This document shows positions 7,293-14,977 of a stretch of 36,681 bases of DNA, piece by piece (the first letter of the stretch is position 1; the number at the start of each line of letters is the position of its first letter). The translations under genes were made by a program, and so were the position numbers. A model generated the notes under the pieces. It saw nothing but the letters and a program-made list of their open reading frames with translations, searched no databases and was not told the DNA's origin. This DNA comes from an uncultured Paracoccaceae bacterium (lineage in GTDB: Bacteria; Pseudomonadota; Alphaproteobacteria; Rhodobacterales; Rhodobacteraceae), in NCBI GenBank assembly GCA_947489445.1, contig CANLDN010000020.1, positions 1-36,681 on the forward strand, given 5' to 3'.

Positions 7293-10200
7293 ATGAAAAT
7301 CGCGCGTTTCTCAATTGAATATCCAATCTACACGTGGCTTTTCATGGCCTTCGCCCTGGTCGGTGGCGCAGTAGGGTACTTGTCGGTAGGCAAGCTCGAA
7401 GACCCCACATTTACTCTCAAATCCGCTTTGGTGATCACCCCCTATCCAGGTGCGACGGCGGCAGAGGTGGCGACAGAAATATCAGAAGTGCTGGAAGCCG
7501 AAATCCAGCAGATGGATGAGATCAAGACAATCACATCGCGCAACACCCAAGGCAGTTCCGTGATTGAGGTTGAGGTCAAAGACCAATTTGGCGGCGATGA
7601 ACTGCCGCAAATATGGGACGATCTGCGCGACCGCGTGGAAGATGCCAGGGCTGCACTGCCAAATGGTGCCTTGCCCTCCATCGTGAACGACGACTTTGGT
7701 GACGTGTTCGGCATTCTATATGCCGTATCGACGCCGGGGTTTTCGGACGCCGAAATATGGGACATCGCAACCTTTATGCGCCGCGATCTGCTGACCGTCG
7801 AAGGGGTCGCAAACGTCGAAATTCAAGGCCTCCCGGAAGAAGCGATTTTTGTCGAACCATCCTCGCAGATCGTATCATCGCTTGGCATTGATCCGGGGCT
7901 GATCATCGGAGCGATCAGCGCGTCAACTGCAATTAATCCAACAGGATTTGTCAGCAACGGAAGCGCCAATTTGCGCATTCAAGGCCCATCTGCGGAGGAT
8001 AGCGTAAGCGAGATCAGCGGCCTGACGTTTGGTTTTCAGGGCGAGGTTTTGAACCTGCTTGATATCGCCGAAGTCAGCCGCGGTCGTGTTGATGATCCCG
8101 AGCACATTCTGCGCCACAACGGTCAAGAGGTGTTTACCCTTGGTGTGTCTGGCTTGCTATCTGAGAATATTGTGACTGTTGGGCAGAGGGTAGAGGCGGA
8201 GCTCAAGGTCCTGGAAGATCTCTTGCCGGTTGGCGTCACGGTCACGCCAATCTACGAACAACATCGCGTTGTGGACGATGCCAATGGCAGCTTCCTTGTG
8301 TCGCTAGCGATGTCTGTAGGTGTTGTGATTGGGGTTCTGGCGCTGTTTATGGGACCGCGCGCCGCTGTTGTCGTTGGCGTGTCGTTGTTGCTAACTGTCA
8401 CATCCACCTTCTTTTTCATGTACCTTTTTGACGTCAAAGTCGAACGTATCAGCCTTGGCGCGTTGATTATCGCGATGGGTATGCTGGTCGACAATGGCAT
8501 CGTCATCGCGGAAGGCATGCAGCAGGAAATGCGCAAAGGACGCTCCTCGCGCGAGGCTGCGGATACTGCGTCAAAGAAAACCCAGATTCCACTGCTGGGG
8601 GCAACGATTATTGGCATCATGGCCTTTGCTGGGATCGGTCTGTCACCTGATGCAACGGGCGAGTTCATGTTCTCGCTGTTTGCAGTGATCGCGATCTCGC
8701 TGTTGCTGTCATGGTTCGTCGCCGTGACGGTGACGCCGCTGTTGGGTCACTATTTGTTCAAAACTGGCGGTCTGGTCGGTGATGATACCGGCTATGACGG
8801 CCCTGTCTTTCGCGCTTATGGCGGTGTCGTCCGCTGGGCGCTCAAGCTGCGATGGTTGGTCATTGCTGGGTTGATCGGCACGACTGTCGCCTGCGTGATG
8901 GCCTTTGCCCAGGTCAAGCAACAGTTCTTTCCACCCGCAACAACGCCGTTGTTTTACCTTGAATATAAGGCCGCCCAAGGCACCGCGATTGGCGAAGTCT
9001 CAAATGATTTGAAGGTCATCGAAGACTGGCTTTTGGGCCGCGATGATGTTGCAGCTGTAACGGCAACCGTTGGCCAAGGTCTGACGCGGTTTATCCTCAC
9101 CTATAACCCAGCGCGTCGCGACAGCTCTTACGGGCAACTGGTTGTCCGCGCCACATCGCCAGAGGCAATCCCCGCGTTACGCGCCGAGCTAGACCAGTTC
9201 GGGATCGAAGCGCTGCCATGGGCGGAACTGCAAACGAAACGTATCATCTATGGCCCGCCCGTCAGTTCCGATATTGAAGCGCGCTTTTCAGGCCCCGACG
9301 CCGACGTGTTGCGCCAACTCGCTGCCCAAGCCACCGATATCCTGCGTGATGCTACGCCGCTTCTACATAGTGAACACACCGACTGGCGCGAACGTGAGAT
9401 CATAACTCGCCCTATCTATGCCGAAGACCGCGCACAAGCCGCCGGGATAGCACGCAGCGACGTGGCAAATGCCATTGCGCTAGCCACGAACGGGATACCC
9501 GCAGGCACTTACCGCGAACGAGACCGCTTGATCGACATTATCGTGCGCACGCCACGCGAAGAGACCGCACGTGACGGGCAACTTCTGGACCAGATTGTTT
9601 ATTCAAACGCCATCGGGGGCTATCTGCCCTTAAGCCAAGTCATTGACGGGTTTGCAGTGGTGGCTGAAAACCCGGTCATTGAGCGGCGCAACCGTGTCCC
9701 GACAATCACTGTGCAAGCGAACGTCATCGACGGGCTAACACCCCCAACCGTTTTTGGTGAAATCCGCCCCCTGATCGAAGCGATTGATCTGCCCGTTGGC
9801 TACCGCCTTGAATGGGGTGGTGAGTTCGAAAGCGCAGGCGAGGCGCAAGCGTCGTTGGGCCGTCAAATGCCGCTGGCCTTCGGAACCATGCTGCTGATCA
9901 CTGTTCTGCTTTTTGGCAAGCTGCGCCAAACAGCGGTCATCTGGACAATTGTGCCGATGGCGATCAACGGCGTGGCACTTGGGCTGCTTTATGCAAACCT
10001 TGCGTTCAGCTTTACTGCGATGCTGGGACTGTTGTCCTTGTCTGGTATGTTGATCAAAAATGCGATTGTGCTGGTTGAGGAGATCGACGCGCAGAAAGCA
10101 GAAGGGTTGCCGCAAGACAAGGCGATCATTACTGCAAGTGTAAGTCGATTGCGACCCGTTGTGCTGGCTGCTGGGACGACGATCCTCGGGATGCTGCCGC

Positions 10201-10364
10201 TATTGGCGGATGGTTTCTTTGCAGCGATGGCGGTGACGATCATGGGCGGTCTGGGCTTTGCGTCTATCCTGACGCTGATCGGCGTGCCGGTGCTCTACCA
10301 CACATATCTGCGCAAAGAACGACGCGCGGACAAACGTGCCGCCAGCGTATTGGCAGTGGCGTAA
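7293..10364 (+). CDS. RND-family efflux transporter permease (1023 aa)
   Basis: Proton-driven inner-membrane exporter of the AcrB/HAE-like superfamily. It has the expected length, N-terminal TM1 (IEYPIYTWLFMAFALVGG), two large periplasmic loops and two six-helix bundles. The TM4 relay motif reads LVDNGIVIAEG, so D400 is kept but the second AcrB Asp (D408) is Asn401. The TM10 Lys is K922 (MLIKNAIVLVEE). The ATG at 7293 is chosen over the in-frame ATG at 7278, since GGAG at 7282-7285 is well spaced to it. Gene order adaptor-pump plus a divergent TetR is the standard drug or solvent efflux layout; the substrate is unknown. The DN instead of DD motif points to the subfamily of RND pumps often annotated only as efflux RND transporter permease subunit. 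Confidence 0.95.
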   Translation: MKIARFSIEYPIYTWLFMAFALVGGAVGYLSVGKLEDPTFTLKSALVITPYPGATAAEVATEISEVLEAEIQQMDEIKTITSRNTQGSSVIEVEVKDQFGGDELPQIWDDLRDRVEDARAALPNGALPSIVNDDFGDVFGILYAVSTPGFSDAEIWDIATFMRRDLLTVEGVANVEIQGLPEEAIFVEPSSQIVSSLGIDPGLIIGAISASTAINPTGFVSNGSANLRIQGPSAEDSVSEISGLTFGFQGEVLNLLDIAEVSRGRVDDPEHILRHNGQEVFTLGVSGLLSENIVTVGQRVEAELKVLEDLLPVGVTVTPIYEQHRVVDDANGSFLVSLAMSVGVVIGVLALFMGPRAAVVVGVSLLLTVTSTFFFMYLFDVKVERISLGALIIAMGMLVDNGIVIAEGMQQEMRKGRSSREAADTASKKTQIPLLGATIIGIMAFAGIGLSPDATGEFMFSLFAVIAISLLLSWFVAVTVTPLLGHYLFKTGGLVGDDTGYDGPVFRAYGGVVRWALKLRWLVIAGLIGTTVACVMAFAQVKQQFFPPATTPLFYLEYKAAQGTAIGEVSNDLKVIEDWLLGRDDVAAVTATVGQGLTRFILTYNPARRDSSYGQLVVRATSPEAIPALRAELDQFGIEALPWAELQTKRIIYGPPVSSDIEARFSGPDADVLRQLAAQATDILRDATPLLHSEHTDWREREIITRPIYAEDRAQAAGIARSDVANAIALATNGIPAGTYRERDRLIDIIVRTPREETARDGQLLDQIVYSNAIGGYLPLSQVIDGFAVVAENPVIERRNRVPTITVQANVIDGLTPPTVFGEIRPLIEAIDLPVGYRLEWGGEFESAGEAQASLGRQMPLAFGTMLLITVLLFGKLRQTAVIWTIVPMAINGVALGLLYANLAFSFTAMLGLLSLSGMLIKNAIVLVEEIDAQKAEGLPQDKAIITASVSRLRPVVLAAGTTILGMLPLLADGFFAAMAVTIMGGLGFASILTLIGVPVLYHTYLRKERRADKRAASVLAVA

Positions 10365-10948
10365 TGGCCGGAATCCCAACAGAGCGCTTTGAGAAGGTGC
10401 AGGTAAGCTCTGTTGCAGAGCTGCGCGATTGGCTCACCGACCATCACACTCAGTCGGAAAACGTCTGGCTGGTAACGTTTAAGAAAAGCGTGCCTGATAA
10501 GTATGTGTCCACGCAGGATGTATTGGACGAAGTGATCGCATTCGGGTGGATCGACGGCATCCGCCGTAAGTTGGATGATGACCGGACAATGCAAATCATC
10601 GGACCACGACAGACCCAAGCTTGGGCCAAAAGCTACAAAGACCGTGCTGCGCGGCTGATTGCGGATGGGCGAATGACCGATGCCGGGTTAAAATCAATTG
10701 CGGCGTCAAAGGAAAACGGACTTTGGGATTATTGGGCGGATGTGGATGCCCTGATCGTGCCTGAAGATTTGCGCGCGGCACTTGATCGCACTCCCATTGC
10801 GGCGCAGAACTTCGATCAAAGCGCGCAGTCTTACAGACGTAATTTGTTACGCTGGGTGAAGCTTGCGAAGACACCACAAACACGGACCAAGCGGGTTGCG
10901 CAAATTGTTGACTACACGGCGCGGAACGAGAAAATTCCACAGATGTAG
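10364..10948 (+). CDS. YdeI/OmpD-associated family protein (194 aa)
   Basis: Cytoplasmic protein of the YdeI/OmpD-associated (bacteriocin-protection-like) family. The recognisable core is FGWIDGIRRKLDDDRTMQII followed by PRQTQAWAKSYKDRAARLI, and a basic C-terminal tail (RRNLLRWVKLAKTPQTR). There is no signal peptide or membrane segment. The ATG overlaps the pump stop by one base (TAATG), so it is translated with the efflux operon. Its biochemical role is not established; the family name derives from stress and antimicrobial-peptide tolerance phenotypes. Coupling to an efflux pump fits a stress-response role but does not prove it. Confidence 0.85.
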   Translation: MAGIPTERFEKVQVSSVAELRDWLTDHHTQSENVWLVTFKKSVPDKYVSTQDVLDEVIAFGWIDGIRRKLDDDRTMQIIGPRQTQAWAKSYKDRAARLIADGRMTDAGLKSIAASKENGLWDYWADVDALIVPEDLRAALDRTPIAAQNFDQSAQSYRRNLLRWVKLAKTPQTRTKRVAQIVDYTARNEKIPQM

Positions 10949-11342
10949 TGTCATCGACAGATTTCTAGATTTTCTAGCAATTCAACAAGACGACAGACCT
11001 TGGTAGTCGGAAGCGCATTTGATTTGTTGTTGATGCCTAAGCCGACATTCATGCACATTGCAGCATCGGTCATTGCGGGCTCCTTTGACACCTTCGCTGC
11101 CACAAATACGAATGGCGGCTTATGATATGATCCTGCCCCTTACCGTAACTGACCCCTTTATTAACACTTGCGACCGTGCGCTGCGTTAAGGGGCCAGATA
11201 TGCGCAATTCATGCGCATGGTTTGCACATGGTTCCTGCATGGAAAACACATGCGCCAAAACCCAGCTTTTGCTCGTGATTAACGTGATTCCGGGTCGATG
11301 GCGGGGAAAAGGGCGCAGACACCCACCGCGCGTTGCGCAGCC
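10949..11342. other. Convergent intergenic region without gene
   Basis: About 390 bases between the convergent YdeI-like gene and the acyl-CoA synthetase gene. It contains several ATGCGCAT/GCACATG-type short repeats at 11200-11260 and no coding frame with a start site. No intrinsic terminator with a clear stem and T-tract was found for either gene. Confidence 0.5.
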
Positions 11343-12878
11343 CTAGTCCTTAGCGACCTGATCGCGCAGCAAACGGCGCAGGATCTTGCCCGACGCGGAT
11401 TTGGGGATTTCATCCACAAAATGTACCTGATGCACCTGTTTGTAATGCGCCAGCTGCGTATCCAGATGGGCCCTGATCGCGGCTTCATCCGGGGCCGGAT
11501 CACCGGTAACAACAAAGGCGATAGGCAACTCGCCCGCCTCTGGGTCGGGCAAGCCGATCACGGCGGCATCGGTGATGCCCTCCATCGCAACCAATGTCGC
11601 TTCCAGTTCTGCCGGAGCAACCTGGAAGCCTTTGAATTTTATCAATTCTTTTAGCCGATCCACGATGAACATGTAGCCATCGGCATCGATTTTCGCGATG
11701 TCGCCGGTGCGCAGCCAGCCATCTTCGGTGATTGTTTCAGCGGTCGCTTTGGGATTGTTCAGATAGCCTTGCATGACTTGCGGGCCTTTGATCCAGAGTT
11801 CACCCTCTTTGCCTGCGGGCAGGTCAGTCCCGCTCTCGATATCGACGATCCGGCAGGCCGTATTCGGCACGGCCAGACCCGACGCGCCGGAACGCGGGGC
11901 GCGACCGGGGGAGACATGCGACACAGGGGCAAGTTCCGTCATGCCGTAGCCTTGCAGCGAATTGCAATCCAAACGTTTGCCGACGGCGTCCGATAGCTCC
12001 GCACCAAGCGGTGCGGCCCCGGAAAAGACCTGATGAACGTGGCTCAGATCATAGTCATCCACCAGCGGATGTTTCGCTAGCGCAAGGGCGACGGGTGGCA
12101 CGATCCACATGCGTTGGGATTTGAAATCCTGACATATTTTCAAGAACATAGGCAGATCAAAACGCGGCATCGTCACAACTGCACCACCACCGGCAAGGTG
12201 GACATTCATCAAGACGGTCATGCCGTAGATATGAAAGAACGGCAGGAAGCCAGCGGCAACCTCGCCCGGTTTGAAATCGGCGGCCTCGATGATCTGGTCG
12301 GTGTTCACAACAAGGTTGCGATGCGACAGCATCACGCCCTTGGGCAAACCCGTCGTACCGGACGAATAGGGCAGCACCACAGTGTGTTTATCAAGATCGA
12401 CAGGGACCTGGCCGCTCAGCGGCTCACCGAACAGGGCGGTGAATTCCGGGGATCCGATCGCGATGACTGGCGTATCGCCTGCACCGTCGCTCGCGACATC
12501 CATGAAGTCCGGGATGGTGATCAGGATTTCTGCTTGGGAATCAGAGAGTTGGTGATTTACTTCATTGGCTGTGTAAGTCGGGTTGAGCGTCGTAATCGTA
12601 CCGCCTGCGAGGGCGACGGCATGGAAGATCACGCAATATTCGGGGATGTTAGGGGCCATCAAGGCAACCGTATGTCCGTGCCCGTAACCCGCAGCCGTCA
12701 GCCCACCGGCAAGCCGTTTGACCTGATCCATAAACTCGGCCGCATTCAGGGTGCGCCCGGTAGGGCCGTCGGTCAGCACAACCTCGTCCATTCGGTTTTG
12801 CAGACCTGCAAAGACACGTTCGGTTATGGATTGTTCAGTGATCGCAACGTCGGCGAAAGGGCTTTTGTAAATGTTCAT
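11343..12878 (-). CDS. AMP-binding acyl-CoA/4-coumarate-CoA ligase-like synthetase (511 aa)
   Basis: ATP-dependent carboxylate-CoA ligase of the ANL superfamily: adenylates a carboxylic acid, then forms the CoA thioester in the cytosol. Seen: P-loop-like motif SSGTTGLPKGVMLSHRN, GYGMTELAPVSH, GWLRTGDIAKID, the hinge region LIKFKGFQVAPAELE and the C-terminal catalytic Lys in PKSASGKILRR. Motifs and length fit the 4-coumarate-CoA ligase/fatty-acyl-CoA synthetase branch; the acid cannot be named. The frame is open far upstream to 13844, but the ATG at 12878 has a strong GGAGG ribosome site and starts the family's N-terminus. The gene is divergent from a decarboxylase, with 87 bases between the starts. 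Confidence 0.93.
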   Translation of the reverse strand: MNIYKSPFADVAITEQSITERVFAGLQNRMDEVVLTDGPTGRTLNAAEFMDQVKRLAGGLTAAGYGHGHTVALMAPNIPEYCVIFHAVALAGGTITTLNPTYTANEVNHQLSDSQAEILITIPDFMDVASDGAGDTPVIAIGSPEFTALFGEPLSGQVPVDLDKHTVVLPYSSGTTGLPKGVMLSHRNLVVNTDQIIEAADFKPGEVAAGFLPFFHIYGMTVLMNVHLAGGGAVVTMPRFDLPMFLKICQDFKSQRMWIVPPVALALAKHPLVDDYDLSHVHQVFSGAAPLGAELSDAVGKRLDCNSLQGYGMTELAPVSHVSPGRAPRSGASGLAVPNTACRIVDIESGTDLPAGKEGELWIKGPQVMQGYLNNPKATAETITEDGWLRTGDIAKIDADGYMFIVDRLKELIKFKGFQVAPAELEATLVAMEGITDAAVIGLPDPEAGELPIAFVVTGDPAPDEAAIRAHLDTQLAHYKQVHQVHFVDEIPKSASGKILRRLLRDQVAKD

Positions 12879-12965
12879 TATGTCCTCCGTCTCCGGATCA
12901 TGGCACAGGGTTTTGCATCGGGCGAGTGTCTTGTTGTTCCCCTTGTGCCGTGCGTTACTGCGCCC

Positions 12966-14345
12966 ATGACACATGATGAATTGCTGGAATGGTCGCGACG
13001 GGCCGCCGAATGGGCGCTGGACTATCATAAGAGCCTGCGTGACAGGCCGGTCCGTGCGCAGGTGGACTATGGGGCGACGGCGACGCAGTTGCCTGCAGTT
13101 GCTCCAGAAGCACCAGAGCCGATGAGCCATATTTTTAAGGACTTTGAGGCGATTGTACCGGATGCGATGACCCATTGGCAGCACCCGCGGTTCTTTGCGT
13201 ATTTCGCTGCGAATGCATCCCCCGCGTCGATGCTGGCAGAGCAATTGACGAATGCGATCGCGGCACAAGCCATGTTGTGGCAGACGTCGCCCGCTGCGAC
13301 GGAGATTGAGCAGGTGATGGTCGGCTGGCTGCGCGATGCGTTGGGTTTGGCCGGTCATTTCACCGGGACGGTGCATGATAGTGCGACGACCGCGACGCTC
13401 TGCGCGGTGCTGACGATGCGGGATCGCGCGATGGGGTGGCGGTCGGTTGAAGATGGGTTGTGCGGCGGGCCACGATTGCGGATTTATGCCTCGGCGCAGA
13501 CGCATTCGTCGGTGGACAAGGCCGTGCGGCTGGCCGGGATCGGGCAGGCGAATTTGGTGAAGATCCCTACACAGGCTGATTACGGCATGGATCCGGCGGC
13601 GCTTGATCAGGCGATCCGGGACGATCTGGCGGCGGGGTACAAACCGGCCGGTGTGGTGGTCTGTTCCGGGGGTACGTCGATTGGGGCGTTTGATCCGGTG
13701 GCCGCGTGTATCGCCGTGGCGAAGGCCCATGATCTCTATACCCATGTTGATGCGGCTTGGGCCGGGTCTGCAATGATTTGTCCGGAATTTCGGGCGCTTT
13801 GGGACGGGGTTGATCGCGCGGATAGCGTGGTGTTCAACCCGCATAAGTGGCTAGGTGTGCAGTTCGATTGTGCGATCCAGTTTTTGGCCGATCCCGCCCC
13901 GCAGATCAGGTCGCTTGGTTTGCGGCCTGATTATTTACAGACGCTCGGGCAGGATCAGATTGTGAATTTCAACGAATGGACCGTGCCGTTGGGCCGTCGG
14001 TTCCGCGCGCTGAAAATCTGGTTTGTGCTGCGGGCCTATGGGTTGGAAGGGTTGCGGGCGCGTATTCGCAACCATGTGGCATGGGCCCACGAATTAGCAG
14101 ATGTGGTCGGTGAGATGGGTGGCTTTGATATTGTGACGCCCTGCGCCCTGTCGCTGTTCACGTTCCGCTATCGCGATGATGCGGCGACGGAGGCATTGCT
14201 GGCGCGGATCAATGATGACGGGCGGGTGTATCTGACGCAAACGCAGCATGAAGGGCAGTTTGTGATCCGTGTGCAGGTGGGGCAGTTTGATTGCACGCGC
14301 CATGATGTGATGATGGTGGCAAAGGTGTTGCGCGATCTGACTTAG
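12966..14345 (+). CDS. PLP-dependent group II amino-acid decarboxylase (459 aa)
   Basis: Pyridoxal-phosphate enzyme of the aromatic-L-amino-acid/tyrosine decarboxylase family: removes CO2 from an amino acid to give an amine. Seen: HPRFFAYFAANASPASMLAE near residue 75, SAQTHSSVDKA with the PLP-stacking His, HVDAAWAGSAM with the PLP-binding Asp, and the Schiff-base lysine K294 in NPHKWLG. Length and motif order are complete. The frame runs open upstream to 12114 through the antisense of the ligase gene; the ATG at 12966 starts the family N-terminus (MTHDELLEWSRRAAEW). Substrate is unknown. The last 4 bases overlap the convergent DUF1489 gene. Confidence 0.92.
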   Translation: MTHDELLEWSRRAAEWALDYHKSLRDRPVRAQVDYGATATQLPAVAPEAPEPMSHIFKDFEAIVPDAMTHWQHPRFFAYFAANASPASMLAEQLTNAIAAQAMLWQTSPAATEIEQVMVGWLRDALGLAGHFTGTVHDSATTATLCAVLTMRDRAMGWRSVEDGLCGGPRLRIYASAQTHSSVDKAVRLAGIGQANLVKIPTQADYGMDPAALDQAIRDDLAAGYKPAGVVVCSGGTSIGAFDPVAACIAVAKAHDLYTHVDAAWAGSAMICPEFRALWDGVDRADSVVFNPHKWLGVQFDCAIQFLADPAPQIRSLGLRPDYLQTLGQDQIVNFNEWTVPLGRRFRALKIWFVLRAYGLEGLRARIRNHVAWAHELADVVGEMGGFDIVTPCALSLFTFRYRDDAATEALLARINDDGRVYLTQTQHEGQFVIRVQVGQFDCTRHDVMMVAKVLRDLT

Positions 14346-14773
14346 CGCACGCCAATCGCAGCAAGCGCTTTGGACAGTTCGGGTGGCAGGGCTTCTTCTG
14401 ACTGTCGCCCTGGCGGCAGGTCGCGGGGGGCGTCTGTTGTGGGAAGGTAGCGCCAGCCCTGGAAGGCGCGTTTTGGGGTGGCTTCGACCCGGATCAGCCC
14501 CGGTTTGCACACGATGGCGCAGCGCCGGATGTCGTCTGCCCCGATATATTCGTCCAGCCGCAATATGGGTTGGCGGCACAGGATCACGCCTTTGATCACC
14601 CAGAAGATTGATCCACCGTTGAGGATCTCTTCGCCCCGTTTTGGCCACATGCGCGTGATGTGCCGTGGTAGTCCATCATCGGTCTGCGCGCGTTTGGTGG
14701 ATTGCCATGCCGCAAGCCCGGCGACGTCTTCGGTCCCGACCGATAACTTGAGCATATGCACGGTTTTCTTCAT
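14342..14773 (-). CDS. DUF1489 family protein (143 aa)
   Basis: Small conserved alphaproteobacterial protein. The N-terminus MKKTVHMLKLSVGTEDVAGLAAWQ and the central WPKRGEEILNGGSIFWVIKGVILCRQ are what I recall of the DUF1489 family, which has no assigned function. No signal peptide or membrane segment. A G-rich ribosome-site region (GGGGGGATAAAC) lies just ahead of the ATG. Its 3' end overlaps the convergent decarboxylase gene by 4 bases. It is divergent from nrdJ, with about 200 bases between. Confidence 0.85.
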   Translation of the reverse strand: MKKTVHMLKLSVGTEDVAGLAAWQSTKRAQTDDGLPRHITRMWPKRGEEILNGGSIFWVIKGVILCRQPILRLDEYIGADDIRRCAIVCKPGLIRVEATPKRAFQGWRYLPTTDAPRDLPPGRQSEEALPPELSKALAAIGVR

Positions 14774-14867
14774 TTGTCGTTTATCCCCCCCGGGATTGTG
14801 ATAACAAATAAGTCTGCCGGACCAACAATCAATGCGGGCAGCAGTATTCGTTTATATGGTAGGTTTG

Positions 14868-14896
14868 TTGAGTTCAACCACCGTATATGGTATGAT
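14868..14896 (+). promoter_or_regulatory. Sigma70-type promoter of nrdJ
   Basis: TTGAGT at 14868-14873 and TATGAT at 14891-14896 are separated by 17 bases, a near-consensus -35/-10 pair, 82 bases upstream of the nrdJ ATG. An inverted repeat GTATAT-GGTATG-ATATAC at 14883-14900 covers the -10 box and could bind a regulator. It does not match the NrdR box as I remember it. Confidence 0.7.
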
Positions 14897-14977
14897 ATAC
14901 ATTCAGAAGTGACATTCTGGGTGCCCAAATTGTGTGGGTTCTGGCGAATCCCTCACACAGAAAGGAAGACATCCGCC

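Noticed and set aside
12114..12965. Plus-strand extension of the decarboxylase frame to 743 residues
   Set aside because: It is antisense to the ligase gene and has no decarboxylase family features before residue 1 at 12966.
12879..13844. Minus-strand extension of the ligase frame to 833 residues
   Set aside because: It is antisense to the decarboxylase, rich in Arg, His and Pro as shadows of GC-rich genes are, and the ligase has a good ribosome site at 12878.
14774..14977. B12 riboswitch upstream of nrdJ
   Set aside because: No B12-box-like sequence could be seen and the leader after the promoter is only about 80 bases, too short for it.
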